This document shows positions 24,135 to 32,105 of a stretch of DNA of 32,232 nucleotides, piece after piece. Both the position numbers and the translations under genes were made by a program. The DNA comes from Tannerellaceae bacterium (lineage in GTDB: Bacteria; Bacteroidota; Bacteroidia; Bacteroidales; Tannerellaceae), in the NCBI GenBank assembly GCA_031284375.1, contig JAISZY010000204.1, forward strand, positions 1 through 32,232, in the 5' to 3' direction. Within the stretch, counting starts at the first letter, position 1, and every line of letters starts with the position of its first letter. The notes under the pieces are model-generated. The model did not search any database, was not told where the DNA came from, and saw only the letters and a list, made by a program, of their open reading frames with translations.

Positions 24135-25904
24135 TTAGACTTTCTCGCTCAGTTCGAGCCAGCGCATGGTTTGGGCGTCTATTTCTTCCATCAGGAAGGC
24201 CACGCGCTGCGCTTGGGAAAGGAGTTGTTCGTTGTTGAGCAGGCCGCTGCTCATGGAAGTTTCGAGCGAAGCTTTTTCGGCTTCCAACTGGGGTATGCCG
24301 GCTTCCAGGCTCTCCAACTCGCGACGTTCTTTGAAGGTAAGTTTCGTACTTTGGGGTTGATCCGTAGCCGGTTTGGTTGCGGGGGGCGTTTTTTCCCGCC
24401 GGGAGGTAGCGGCGTCTTTGTCCGGTTGTTCCTGCGCCTCTTTCCAGGCACGGTATTGGGAGTAATTTCCGGGGAAATCTTTCACATCGGCATCGCCCCG
24501 GAAGACCAACAGGTGGTCTATCACTTTGTCCATAAAATACCGGTCGTGCGAGACCACAATGACGCATCCTTTGAAGTTGCAGAGATATTCCTCCACGATA
24601 TTGAGGGTTACGATGTCGAGGTCGTTGGTCGGCTCGTCTAATACTAAGAAATTAGGGTTCCGCATCAATACGGTGCAGAGGTAGAGGCGTCGTTTCTCGC
24701 CTCCGCTCAGCTTGTAGACGTAGTTGTGCTGTTTTTCGGGCGGGAAGAGGAAATGGTTGAGGAATTGCGAAACGTTCAGTTTATGTCCGTCGCCCATATC
24801 AACGTATTCGGCCATGTTTTGCACTACGTCTATCACCTTCATCTGTTCGTCGAACTGCAATCCGTCTTGGCTGTAATAGCCAAAGCGTATGGTTTCTCCG
24901 ATGTCGAAGTATCCGCTGTCGGGCGCCACGGCTCCGGTCAGCATTTTGATAAAGGTCGATTTGCCGGCGCCGTTATTTCCGGTGATACCCATTTTTTCGT
25001 ATCGCGCAAAGGTATAGTTGAAGTTTTCCACAATCCGGATATTGCCGAAACGTTTGCTCACCTCTACGGCTTCGAATATTTTGGAGCCGATGTAGGACGA
25101 TTTCATCCCCAGGTTGACGCCGGCAGCTTCGCGCCCTCGTTGGGCTTTCTTTTCCAGTTCGAAGAAAGCGTCTATCCGGTATTTTGCTTTTGTTCCCCTG
25201 GCTTGCGGCTGACGGCGCATCCATTCGAGTTCTTTTCGCAAGAGGTTGTTGGCTCGTTCTGTTTCTGCGTTCTGAGCTTCTATCCTTTCCTGGCGTTTCT
25301 CCAAATAATAACTGTAATTGCCTTTGTAGCGGTAGATTTGCCGGCGGTCTATTTCGATGATTCCGTTGCATACGCGGTCGAGGAAATAGCGGTCGTGCGT
25401 CACCATCAGGAGGCTGATGTTCTGCCGGCTGAGGTAGTTTTCCAGCCATTCGATCATCTCCAGGTCTAAATGATTGGTTGGTTCGTCGAGCAGGAGCAGT
25501 TCGGGTTCTGTGATGAGAACGTTGGCCAGCGCCATACGTTTGAGTTGTCCGCCGGAGAGTTCTTCCACTTTTTGTTCCGGCCGGACGATGTTCAGTTGTG
25601 TAAGGATTTGTTTTGCTTTCAGTTCGTTTTCGCCTGCATTCATAGCCTGCATCACGGTAAGTTCGGCGGGAAAGGAGGGCGATTGCTCTAAGTATCCGGT
25701 TCGCAAGTCGTTTCGAAAGACCACGCTTCCGCTATCACAGGTATCTTTTCCGGCCACGATATTGAGCAGAGTGGTTTTTCCCGAACCGTTTGGGGCAATC
25801 AGCCCTATTTTTTCTCCTTGCGCTATCCCGAAGGAGATGTCTTCCAAGAGGTGCAAACTGCCAAAGGATTTCGACAGTTTTTCTATTTGTAGATAACTTA
25901 CCAT
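24135..25904 (-). CDS. ABC-F family ATPase (Uup-like)
   Basis: A 589-residue soluble protein with two fused ABC ATPase domains and no membrane part. Domain 1: Walker A APNGSGKTT, signature LSGGQLKR, Walker B LLLLDEPTNHLD. Domain 2: Walker A GNNGAGKST, signature LSGGEKRR, Walker B FLVLDEPTNDLD. The linker between them is charged and helical (YYLEKRQERIEAQNAETERA). After domain 2 comes a Pro/Lys/Asp-rich stretch and a coiled coil (FKERRELESLEAGIPQLEAE), the C-terminal extension of the Uup subgroup. ABC-F proteins act on ribosomes; Uup has been linked to precise transposon excision and to ribosome or DNA-associated roles. It is probably a single-gene unit, with a -7 element at 25930. Confidence 0.94.
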   Translation of the reverse strand: MVSYLQIEKLSKSFGSLHLLEDISFGIAQGEKIGLIAPNGSGKTTLLNIVAGKDTCDSGSVVFRNDLRTGYLEQSPSFPAELTVMQAMNAGENELKAKQILTQLNIVRPEQKVEELSGGQLKRMALANVLITEPELLLLDEPTNHLDLEMIEWLENYLSRQNISLLMVTHDRYFLDRVCNGIIEIDRRQIYRYKGNYSYYLEKRQERIEAQNAETERANNLLRKELEWMRRQPQARGTKAKYRIDAFFELEKKAQRGREAAGVNLGMKSSYIGSKIFEAVEVSKRFGNIRIVENFNYTFARYEKMGITGNNGAGKSTFIKMLTGAVAPDSGYFDIGETIRFGYYSQDGLQFDEQMKVIDVVQNMAEYVDMGDGHKLNVSQFLNHFLFPPEKQHNYVYKLSGGEKRRLYLCTVLMRNPNFLVLDEPTNDLDIVTLNIVEEYLCNFKGCVIVVSHDRYFMDKVIDHLLVFRGDADVKDFPGNYSQYRAWKEAQEQPDKDAATSRREKTPPATKPATDQPQSTKLTFKERRELESLEAGIPQLEAEKASLETSMSSGLLNNEQLLSQAQRVAFLMEEIDAQTMRWLELSEKV

Positions 25905-25929
25905 GTTGCCGGTTGCTGTATTGTGGGCG

Positions 25930-25937
25930 CAAATGTA
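25930..25937 (-). promoter_or_regulatory. -7 promoter element of the ABC-F gene
   Basis: The minus strand reads TACATTTGC, matching TAnnTTTG, 26 bases upstream of the ATG at 25904. A TTG lies about 14 bases further upstream, which is shorter than the usual spacing. Confidence 0.5.
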
Positions 25938-25959
25938 CGTTTTTCCGGCGACAAGTTCC

Positions 25960-26487
25960 CTATATCCGCTTCGTTGTATATTCTTCCATATTGAAAGGAG
26001 TAAGACCTTCGGCGTATCTCACGTACAACGGATGCCGGGGATGTCCGTATTTTGTGAGAGGCCCTGTCTTACGCCAGTTTGTTTTGTGTTTGCCGATTAT
26101 TTCTACAATATCTTTCAAGCAATCTTTCAGATAAGAGCGCATCCCGATGTTGGAGCCAAAGGCAACAAGCACATCTATTTCTTCATAATCTTTCAGGATA
26201 GCGTCGATAGTTTCCAGGTTTGTTTGGTGATATTCGTTGTTAAATTCTATCGGTAAATCATTGGGAGAAGTAGCCCTTAGCGGATATAGATTAATAACGA
26301 TAAAGCCGTCTTTTTTCGCACCATCTGCAATTCCCATCACTTTCCTAATGGTTCGATCCGGTTTTTTTTCGTCTGCCGTACTGGGGTTCAGAGCTAATAC
26401 TACCAGAGGATTGTTCCCCTTTATTCCTAATGCATAGCGGAGGCGATTGTCGTCGCTGTTTTTGTAAATGTCAATTTTGTATTCCAT
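25960..26487 (-). CDS. DUF1643 family protein
   Basis: 175 residues, no signal peptide or membrane segment. The DUF1643 pattern is plain: RYALGIKGNNPLVVLALNPS, then TADEKKPDRTIRKVMGIADG, VINLYPLRATSPNDLP, later VLVAFGSNIGM and a C-terminal GHPRHPLYVRY. The Asn-Pro-Ser-Thr-Ala core and the Asn-Leu-(Phe/Tyr)-x-Leu-Arg-Ala-Thr motif are the family hallmarks. The biochemical role is not known; the family is often found in variable genome regions. It lies upstream of the ABC-F gene on the same strand, but the ABC-F promoter lies between them, so they are likely separate. Confidence 0.9.
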   Translation of the reverse strand: MEYKIDIYKNSDDNRLRYALGIKGNNPLVVLALNPSTADEKKPDRTIRKVMGIADGAKKDGFIVINLYPLRATSPNDLPIEFNNEYHQTNLETIDAILKDYEEIDVLVAFGSNIGMRSYLKDCLKDIVEIIGKHKTNWRKTGPLTKYGHPRHPLYVRYAEGLTPFNMEEYTTKRI

Positions 26488-26527
26488 TTTGTTTGTTGTT
26501 TTTGTTATTTATATTAAAGAAACTAAA

Positions 26528-26566
26528 ACCTGTCCTCAGTCCTAAGATTGAGGACAGGTACTTTTT
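26528..26566. terminator. Bidirectional intrinsic terminator
   Basis: ACCTGTCCTCA (26528-26538) and TGAGGACAGGT (26549-26559) form a perfect 11-bp stem with a 10-base loop. On the plus strand it is followed by ACTTTTTT, and on the minus strand by TTTTAGTTTC. On the minus strand it would end the transcript of the small zinc-ribbon gene at 26630, about 70 bases upstream. Confidence 0.75.
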
Positions 26567-26629
26567 TATCGTCACTTGGACGCCGTGCAACAGCGTAATA
26601 CTTTGTTTACGCTTACCGGAGGCATCATA

Positions 26630-26749
26630 CTATCTTTTGCCTTTTGCCTCTTGCTCGCACTTTTTGCCGCAATAGCTATAAGGAGCCGAAGCCGCCGATT
26701 TACTCGTCTCATACTCCTTCCCACACCATTTACACGTCTTTTTGACCAT
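26630..26749 (-). CDS. 39-residue zinc-ribbon-like protein (not in the ORF track)
   Basis: The ORF starts ATG at 26749 and stops TAG at 26630. It reads MVKKTCKWCGKEYET, then a short Ser/Ala stretch and PYSYCGKKCEQEAKGKR. Four Cys (6, 9, 27, 31) in CX2C-X17-CX3C give a plausible zinc-binding knuckle, and the tail is strongly basic. Small proteins with this CKWCGKxY...YC(S/G)KKCE pattern are common in Bacteroidetes, where they are usually left as hypothetical; a nucleic-acid-binding role is an inference. It is below the 60-residue limit of the track. A terminator follows about 70 bases after it, and the transcript may begin at 27112. Confidence 0.65.
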   Translation of the reverse strand: MVKKTCKWCGKEYETSKSAASAPYSYCGKKCEQEAKGKR

Positions 26750-26821
26750 ACTTATGCATATTTTTAAATTGTGCCTACTCTAAGCGGTTTTCGGCATCTC
26801 CGGCTGCGGGTTTGGATAGAC

Positions 26822-27119
26822 AGGAAAAAAGGACACAGCTCTCTTTTTTTCCTATTCTATCGGTTGGGCTCTGGCAAGCCTGAGATCAAAATAAGTAAAA
26901 ACAGTCCGTGCCCTTATGGGGTACTAACGTGCTTAAACCTATTATTCCTGATCTCAAAAAAATCGCCAGATTTAACCGAATCGAATAATAGTTTGCAAGT
27001 TATGCAATATGTCTTTTATAGAACTTTTCTACATTCCGCTTGGGGAGCGTAGCAACTGCGAATTAACGCAAAAAAGCTCGAACAGCAAAACATATCACGG
27101 ACTTTTGTGCACAAATGTA
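26822..27119 (-). ncRNA. Possible structured RNA or long 5' leader between the MORN-repeat and zinc-ribbon genes
   Basis: The 396-base gap has no credible ORF. On the minus strand a TACATTTG -7 element (27112-27119) lies immediately after the MORN-repeat stop and directs transcription towards 26749. Inside, TGAGATCA (26881-26888) and TGATCTCA (26949-26956) are perfectly complementary. They enclose ATAA/TTAT, and CCC/GGG flanked by AGT/ACT, which suggests an imperfect long hairpin of about 75 bases. Further on are AGGAAAAAA and TTTTTTCCT (26822-26853) with a U-rich end. It could be a small RNA (an imperfect rod like 6S RNA) or a leader of the zinc-ribbon gene. No family was recognised. Confidence 0.3.
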
Positions 27120-27145
27120 GAACCACCTTATGCCAATCCGAAGCA

Positions 27146-28516
27146 TCAGTTGCCGGGTTTTGTTCGTTTCACCGTGCTTCCGTTATCGTATATAGTTTCT
27201 TCTTTGAGTTTGCCGTCCGTGTCGTACTCGGTCCATGTGCCGTGTCTTCGTCCTCGTTCAAAGAGTCCTTTGGTTTTTGTTTTGCCGTCCTTCGCCCATG
27301 TTTCGAGATATTCGCCGTGCTTGTCGTCCCGTTCGTTGTAGTTGGTTATTTCAAAGTACCCTCCCGTTATATCGTTTGAGACATACTCTTTTCTCATTTT
27401 CCGGACGCCGTTTTCGTAGGTTTCTTCCGGCCCCGGCGACTTTCCGTCCGGATAACCGTAGAGCCACAGACCGTGTTTTTTGTCTTTTACATACAGGCCT
27501 TTGGATCTCAGTTTTTCTGTTTCTTCCCAGATTTCGGTAAATTCGCCGTCTTTCAGGCCGTTTTCATCATAGATAGCATGTTCGAAGAAAGAACCTGCAC
27601 TGCCGCTGAAACGTCGCATCTGCTTGCCTACTAATTTTCCGTTTACGTAATGCTGATCCCGTATCAGGCGACCGCCTTCGAAGGCGTATTCTTTTTCCGC
27701 GCCGTGCTTTTTCCTTTCCGCATTGAAATGAGTTTCCGTATTGACGCTGTTGTCGGTATAATAGGTGGTTCGTTTCACTACGTTTCCGTTTTCGTAGACT
27801 TCGGTTGGGCCGTCGTGTTTGCCGTCGCGTTTGAAGGATTCCCATAGTCCGTCTTTTTCCCCGCCCTTGTAGGCGCCCTTTGTTTTGACGGTTCCGTCGG
27901 CATAAACGATCAGGTATTCGCCGTCCTCTTTCCCGTCTTTGTAGTAGGCGGTGGTTTGTGTTTCGCTCGATCTACCCCGATTGGCGATACTGAACTTTTT
28001 CCCGTCTGTTTTTCCGTTTTTGTAGGATGTTTCGGAGAGGAGGGTTCCATCATCGTCGTAGTTTCGTTCATAACCGTTATCTACTCCCTCCTTCATATTT
28101 TTCTCGTATGTTTTCTTCCCTTCCGGAGAGAATCCTTCTACGAGACCATCGGGTTTTCCGTTTTTCATTACAGCGCGGCTCTTAACGGTTTTTCCATCGG
28201 CATGATACTCGATTGCTTCGCCGTGCATCAGACCGTCGGCATACTGTTTTACTTCGGCCAATAGATTATTCCGGTAATATTCCCATTTACCTGCGGCATA
28301 GCCTTTGTCGAACTGAGCGTTCATGTATTCGGTTGTGTAACCTGTAATGATACGTACTTTGCCGTCGATAGGCGTTTTCTTCTTGTCGTCCATCGTGGCA
28401 AACAATCGCCCGTCGCCAAGGTTAATCATCCGGATATCGGACAGCTCAATGGATTTTTGTCCCCAGACGGCAAAACCGGAGACCCATACGCAGAGTAGTA
28501 AAATCAATTTTTTCAT
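27146..28516 (-). CDS. MORN/YwqK-type repeat protein, secreted
   Basis: 456 residues: a signal peptide (to about residue 19, VWGQ) followed by at least a dozen repeats of about 22-30 residues. Their pattern is 'G..HG....Y..DGK.K....Y.NG...G', for example YADGLMHGEAIEYHADGKTV, YKNGKTDGKKFSI, YKGGEKDGLWESFKRDGK, VKDKKHGLWLYGYPDGKSPG and FERGRRHGTWTEYDTDGKL. This is the MORN-like pattern of proteins often labelled 'toxin-antitoxin system YwqK family antitoxin', a label that says little about function in Bacteroidetes. With a signal peptide it is probably periplasmic or surface-exposed; the repeats would form an extended beta structure. There is no toxin gene beside it. It follows the porin gene by 51 bases on the same strand. 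Confidence 0.85.
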   Translation of the reverse strand: MKKLILLLCVWVSGFAVWGQKSIELSDIRMINLGDGRLFATMDDKKKTPIDGKVRIITGYTTEYMNAQFDKGYAAGKWEYYRNNLLAEVKQYADGLMHGEAIEYHADGKTVKSRAVMKNGKPDGLVEGFSPEGKKTYEKNMKEGVDNGYERNYDDDGTLLSETSYKNGKTDGKKFSIANRGRSSETQTTAYYKDGKEDGEYLIVYADGTVKTKGAYKGGEKDGLWESFKRDGKHDGPTEVYENGNVVKRTTYYTDNSVNTETHFNAERKKHGAEKEYAFEGGRLIRDQHYVNGKLVGKQMRRFSGSAGSFFEHAIYDENGLKDGEFTEIWEETEKLRSKGLYVKDKKHGLWLYGYPDGKSPGPEETYENGVRKMRKEYVSNDITGGYFEITNYNERDDKHGEYLETWAKDGKTKTKGLFERGRRHGTWTEYDTDGKLKEETIYDNGSTVKRTKPGN

Positions 28517-28567
28517 GTGTATATAATTTTAAATGATTGTTGGCCGTAAAGATATGTAAAATATGGT

Positions 28568-29830
28568 TCACTTCTCCAGAAACCGGGGTTTGAAACTGAC
28601 CATCACATAGCCCCATTGGGGGAAATGTGTATTTATTCCTGTTTGAGTTTTCAACAAATCTGTTTGCCTGTTGCGGAAATAAATACTCCAGCCTCCTTGC
28701 AGGGAGAGTTGAGGAGAGATGATGTAATGAGCGGTAAGGTCTATTTCCGAACCGATATGTTTGCGGTTTGTTTCGGCCAATGCTTCCGTAACCGAAAAGG
28801 AGCGGAAGGTGAGGTTGATGTCGAACTTCGAGCCGGTTCGGAAGGTGGCGCCTCCGTATAATTCGCAGAGTCCTTGTTCCGGCAGCGTGGTCCAGTATTC
28901 CATCATGCCGTTGAATAAATTATTGCCTCCGTACAGTTTGTTGAACGTTCTATTTCTATCCTTTCGTTCCTCCGGGGTTGAGCCGGAGAAATAATCGACG
29001 CCCGCCTTTATATCCCAGGCGTCGGAGAATTTGTATTGAACGTTCAACGCCAGCAGATAGGCGTCGAGGGGAGTGTTCGTGGGGTCGTGTCCGAACTGGT
29101 AATATGCGGTGGCATAGAACGAGAAGGGTAGTTCTTTCTTTTTCATCTCCAGGTTGCCGCCGAGGGTATGGCGGAATGATTTCCGGCCGCTATCGGCATC
29201 TGTTGTGCCGTAGTTGAAGACATCGTTAAGCCATATCGCACTGAAATTCCACGGAGCGAACGACTTTCCGAACCACACAAAAGTAAGCGCTTTATAGCTT
29301 CGGGACACGTTGTATGTTTTCTCGTATTCGTTGTCGCCGTTATTGTTCCAGGCGCCTCCCCAGTGAAGGTTAAAGCGGTGAGGGGATTCGTATTTCAGCA
29401 AGATCAGGTCGTGGGCGTTTCCTGTATTGCTCCAGTTGGAAGCGGTCAGCAAACGTTTGTCGTCGTACTCGATCGCCTGCCGGCCTAAGGTGACGGAAAG
29501 GTCGGGCGTAAGTAAATAGCTCCCCCATGCTTCGAAGACGCCCAGCGAGTTGCGCGTATCGTTCGTTCCTGCTTGTCCGTAGATGCGGGTATCCTGAAGG
29601 ATTATTCGGGTTTGTATCTTTTCGTGGGCATAGTTCAGTTGAATACGCGTCCGGAGGGAAGCTATTGCGGCGCCTTGCAATGTATCGGCAAGCGGTTTGT
29701 GGAAGCCTTCCCTGTATTCAATCCGGGAGCGTATTTCTCCGTCTATTCCAACGTCCTGCCCCGGCAGCGGAGCAGAACATACCAAAAGGAAAATACCTGC
29801 GGACAGGCTGCGAAAATCTTTCTTTTTCAT
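28568..29830 (-). CDS. Outer-membrane porin, alginate-export (AlgE-like) family
   Basis: 420 residues: a signal peptide ending near PLPGQ, then EIRSRIEYREGFHK and IASLRTRIQLNYAHEKIQTR, the usual start of the Bacteroidetes alginate-export-family barrel. The rest is alternating amphipathic strands rich in Tyr, Trp and Asn (LGVFEAWGSYLLTPDLSVTL, GRQAIEYDDKRLL, DIKAGVDYFSGSTPEERKDR), and the C-terminus is GYVMVSFKPRF, with an aromatic end typical of barrels. It probably forms an outer-membrane channel; the family name does not imply alginate. It is the third gene after DUF5020 and the NCS2 permease (22-base gap), so it may serve uptake of the same substrates. Confidence 0.8.
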   Translation of the reverse strand: MKKKDFRSLSAGIFLLVCSAPLPGQDVGIDGEIRSRIEYREGFHKPLADTLQGAAIASLRTRIQLNYAHEKIQTRIILQDTRIYGQAGTNDTRNSLGVFEAWGSYLLTPDLSVTLGRQAIEYDDKRLLTASNWSNTGNAHDLILLKYESPHRFNLHWGGAWNNNGDNEYEKTYNVSRSYKALTFVWFGKSFAPWNFSAIWLNDVFNYGTTDADSGRKSFRHTLGGNLEMKKKELPFSFYATAYYQFGHDPTNTPLDAYLLALNVQYKFSDAWDIKAGVDYFSGSTPEERKDRNRTFNKLYGGNNLFNGMMEYWTTLPEQGLCELYGGATFRTGSKFDINLTFRSFSVTEALAETNRKHIGSEIDLTAHYIISPQLSLQGGWSIYFRNRQTDLLKTQTGINTHFPQWGYVMVSFKPRFLEK

Positions 29831-29852
29831 ACTTTATACATTAATATATTAG

Positions 29853-31148
29853 CTACGTAAGGATATAGTTCAGGATAAAAAGTATCGCCAGGATATACAT
29901 CACGGGCGAGATGTCTTTGTATTTGCCGCAACATAGTTTGAGTATTACGTAACAGAGTAGTCCCAGAATCATACCATCGGCAATAGAATAGGTAAGAACC
30001 ATCATGAGGATGGTAACGAAGGCCGGGAGCGCCTCAGATATATCATCCGTATTGATTTTGCGAATAGCATCCATCATAAAGACGCCTACCAATACAAGCG
30101 CACCCGTGGCGGCCGAACCGGGAATGAGCAGAAAGATGGGCGAAAAGAATAGGGCAACAAGAAATAATACGCCTGTTACCAACGATGTAACCCCCGAACG
30201 TCCGCCTTCGGCTATACCTGCAGCGCTTTCCACAAAGGTGGTAACGGTGGATGTTCCCAGCATCGCCCCAATGGTTGTTCCGATGGCGTCCGACATCATG
30301 GCTTGTTTGACTCTGGGAATATTTCCTTTTTCATCCATAACGCCCGTCTTGGAGGCAAGTCCCACAAGAGTACCTACCGTGTCGAAGATATTCATAAACA
30401 ACAAGGTGAAGATAACGACCGCCATGTCGAACGTAAAAAAACCGGAGAAATCGAACCGCAGGAAAGTTGGCTCCGGCGAATGAGGCATGGAAACCGGCAG
30501 GAAATTCTCCGGTATCTGTGTAACCCCCAGCGGTATCCCTATGAGAGTGCAAATCAGGATACCGTAAAACAAGGCTCCCTTTACCTTCTTTGCTACTAAG
30601 ATGCCGCTCAGCAGAATCCCGGTCATAGCCAATACGGATACCGGCGTAAAGTCTCCTAAGCGTACCAAGGTAGACGGGGAGTCTTCTATGATGCCGGCAT
30701 TCTTCATCCCGATAAAAGCAATAAACATTCCGATACCGGCCGATATGGCATGTCGCAGATTCATGGGGATACTGTTCAGTATGATTTCACGGATATTCAG
30801 AAGAGTTATCAGGATAATGAGAAGGCCTTCGACAAACATAGCCGTCAGCGCCGTTTCCCACGAATATCCCATACCCTGCACCAATGTAAAAGCAAAGAAA
30901 GAATTGAGCGCCATACTCGAAGCTTGTGCAAAAGGCTGTTTGGCGGTAAAGGCAACCAGCAAAGTAGCGAGGGCTGCCGTCAATGCCGTTGCGGTGAACA
31001 CTGCCCCCTTATCCATTCCTGTGGTTCCGAGTATCGACGGGTTTACGGCAAGGATATAACACATCGTGAGAAACGTCGTTATACCGGCAATCCATTCCGT
31101 CCGGAGCGTCATGCTCTGTTTGTCAAACCCGCAAAGTTTCAGTATCAT
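29853..31148 (-). CDS. NCS2 family purine/nucleobase permease
   Basis: A 431-residue inner-membrane protein with about 12-14 helices. It has the AzgA/PbuG-like marks of the nucleobase-cation symporter-2 group: EWIAGITTFLTMCYILAVNP at the start, QASSMALNSFFAFTLVQGMG, MNLRHAISAGIGMFIAFIGM, FMNIFDTVGTLVGLASKTG and DAIGTTIGAMLGTSTVTTFV plus ESAAGIAEGGRSG. These proteins import adenine, guanine or hypoxanthine with protons. Length is normal. The start is one base after the DUF5020 stop, indicating tight coupling, and together the two give an outer- and inner-membrane step for the same solute. Confidence 0.93.
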   Translation of the reverse strand: MILKLCGFDKQSMTLRTEWIAGITTFLTMCYILAVNPSILGTTGMDKGAVFTATALTAALATLLVAFTAKQPFAQASSMALNSFFAFTLVQGMGYSWETALTAMFVEGLLIILITLLNIREIILNSIPMNLRHAISAGIGMFIAFIGMKNAGIIEDSPSTLVRLGDFTPVSVLAMTGILLSGILVAKKVKGALFYGILICTLIGIPLGVTQIPENFLPVSMPHSPEPTFLRFDFSGFFTFDMAVVIFTLLFMNIFDTVGTLVGLASKTGVMDEKGNIPRVKQAMMSDAIGTTIGAMLGTSTVTTFVESAAGIAEGGRSGVTSLVTGVLFLVALFFSPIFLLIPGSAATGALVLVGVFMMDAIRKINTDDISEALPAFVTILMMVLTYSIADGMILGLLCYVILKLCCGKYKDISPVMYILAILFILNYILT

Positions 31149-31149
31149 A

Positions 31150-31866
31150 TCAATTAAACGACCATTTCATTGCCAATGTTGGAATGGCATAGAAACCCTT
31201 GAGCATGGAAAAGTTGTTTGTCAGCTCTACTTCGCTGCCAACGCTCAGGTTGAAAGCGTTGTTAATTCCTTTTATTTTATTCAGATTTATCCAGAATTGT
31301 GGTTCGGCCATAAAGATAAAATCTCCCACATCTGTTTTTTCTCTCCACCAGTCGGCGAATCCCGAAAAGGTGCAAAGCCCGTTTCTGCCAAAGTTCAGAT
31401 ACCATGTTCCGGTTAGCTGAAAATTATGCGGTTCGTTATGCTTCCGGATATATTTATACATGGCGCTTACCGAGAATCCTTTGCTGAAGTCTTTATTGTC
31501 ATACGTATAAGTTACTCCCCCCAAGTATGCGTTCCGGAAGGAAAAGAAAAGCGTTTGTCCGCCGTTGTACTCTACATGAAGGGAGAATGGTCTTTCCCAA
31601 AAGCGGAGTTCGCGTGCAATTTCCCAATATCCGCCGGTTATCCCGTTGGCCGTATAGTCCATATCAATAAAGAAAAACGTACTGCCCCATGCATCGGGCT
31701 TAAACATCTCGACGGTAGAGGTTAACACCGGACGAGCGCCGTAATCTTTGTTGTACATAGCGCTACCGAAGTCGTAATGTAATTGTACATTCTGTGCTTT
31801 ACCGCAAAATGAACCCGGTAATAATACCGTCAGGCTCAGAATAGTTGAAAATAAGAAATGCTTCAT
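31150..31866 (-). CDS. DUF5020 protein, Tsx-like outer-membrane channel
   Basis: A 238-residue outer-membrane protein with a signal peptide ending near GKAQ. It has a small-barrel pattern: VQLHYDFGSAMYNKDYGARP, VEMFKPDAWGSTFFFIDMDY, GGYWEIARELRFW, VEYNGGQTLFFSFRNAYLGG, FGRNGLCTFSGFADWW, and a C-terminal LKGFYAIPTLAMKWSFN with a terminal strand. It belongs to the DUF5020 group, related to nucleoside-specific channel Tsx (DUF5020 and Tsx share the GGYWEIAR/WGSTFFFIDxDY style). It heads the operon with the NCS2 permease and the alginate-export-type porin. The pairing with NCS2 supports a nucleobase or nucleoside channel role. Confidence 0.85.
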   Translation of the reverse strand: MKHFLFSTILSLTVLLPGSFCGKAQNVQLHYDFGSAMYNKDYGARPVLTSTVEMFKPDAWGSTFFFIDMDYTANGITGGYWEIARELRFWERPFSLHVEYNGGQTLFFSFRNAYLGGVTYTYDNKDFSKGFSVSAMYKYIRKHNEPHNFQLTGTWYLNFGRNGLCTFSGFADWWREKTDVGDFIFMAEPQFWINLNKIKGINNAFNLSVGSEVELTNNFSMLKGFYAIPTLAMKWSFN

Positions 31867-31918
31867 AAATGTGTTTATTGTATATGTATATACTCTGCTA
31901 AATGATATAATGAGGGAG

Positions 31919-31926
31919 CAAAAATA
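31919..31926 (-). promoter_or_regulatory. -7 promoter element of the purine uptake operon
   Basis: The minus strand reads TATTTTTG, matching TAnnTTTG, 53 bases upstream of the ATG at 31866. The 366 bases from here to the window edge contain no credible ORF and no recognised purine riboswitch. Confidence 0.4.
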
Positions 31927-32071
31927 ATGAAAAATCGGTTAATCCTTTTTTTGAGGCGCTATGAAAAATATCCGACCGTACAATAGAGGAAGAAATGATA
32001 GGTCACAAGCGATTAAAACGTCCGGATAGGAATCGTTTATTTCCGGCAAGGACGATGTCACCTCTCTTTCT

Positions 32072-32105
32072 ACATTTTGCCAAAATATCATTTTGCAAAC
32101 TAAGT
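32072..32105. repeat. Perfect 12-bp inverted repeat near the window edge
   Basis: This entry marks the intergenic inverted-repeat region. CAAACCCTCAAA at 32172-32183 and TTTGAGGGTTTG at 32194-32205 form a 12-bp stem with a 10-base loop. A second, imperfect one, TTTTGCCAAAATATCATTTTGC, is nearby at about 32085-32108. Neither is followed by a clear T tract, so they are listed as hairpins, not terminators. They lie far upstream of the DUF5020 gene. Confidence 0.45.

Noticed and set aside
24726-25469. 247-aa plus ORF over the ABC-F gene
   Set aside because: Antisense shadow; both ABC domains are intact on the minus strand.
26771-27052. Plus-strand ORFs of 93 and 110 aa (26771-27341)
   Set aside because: Low-complexity composition, no motifs, and partly antisense to the MORN-repeat gene.
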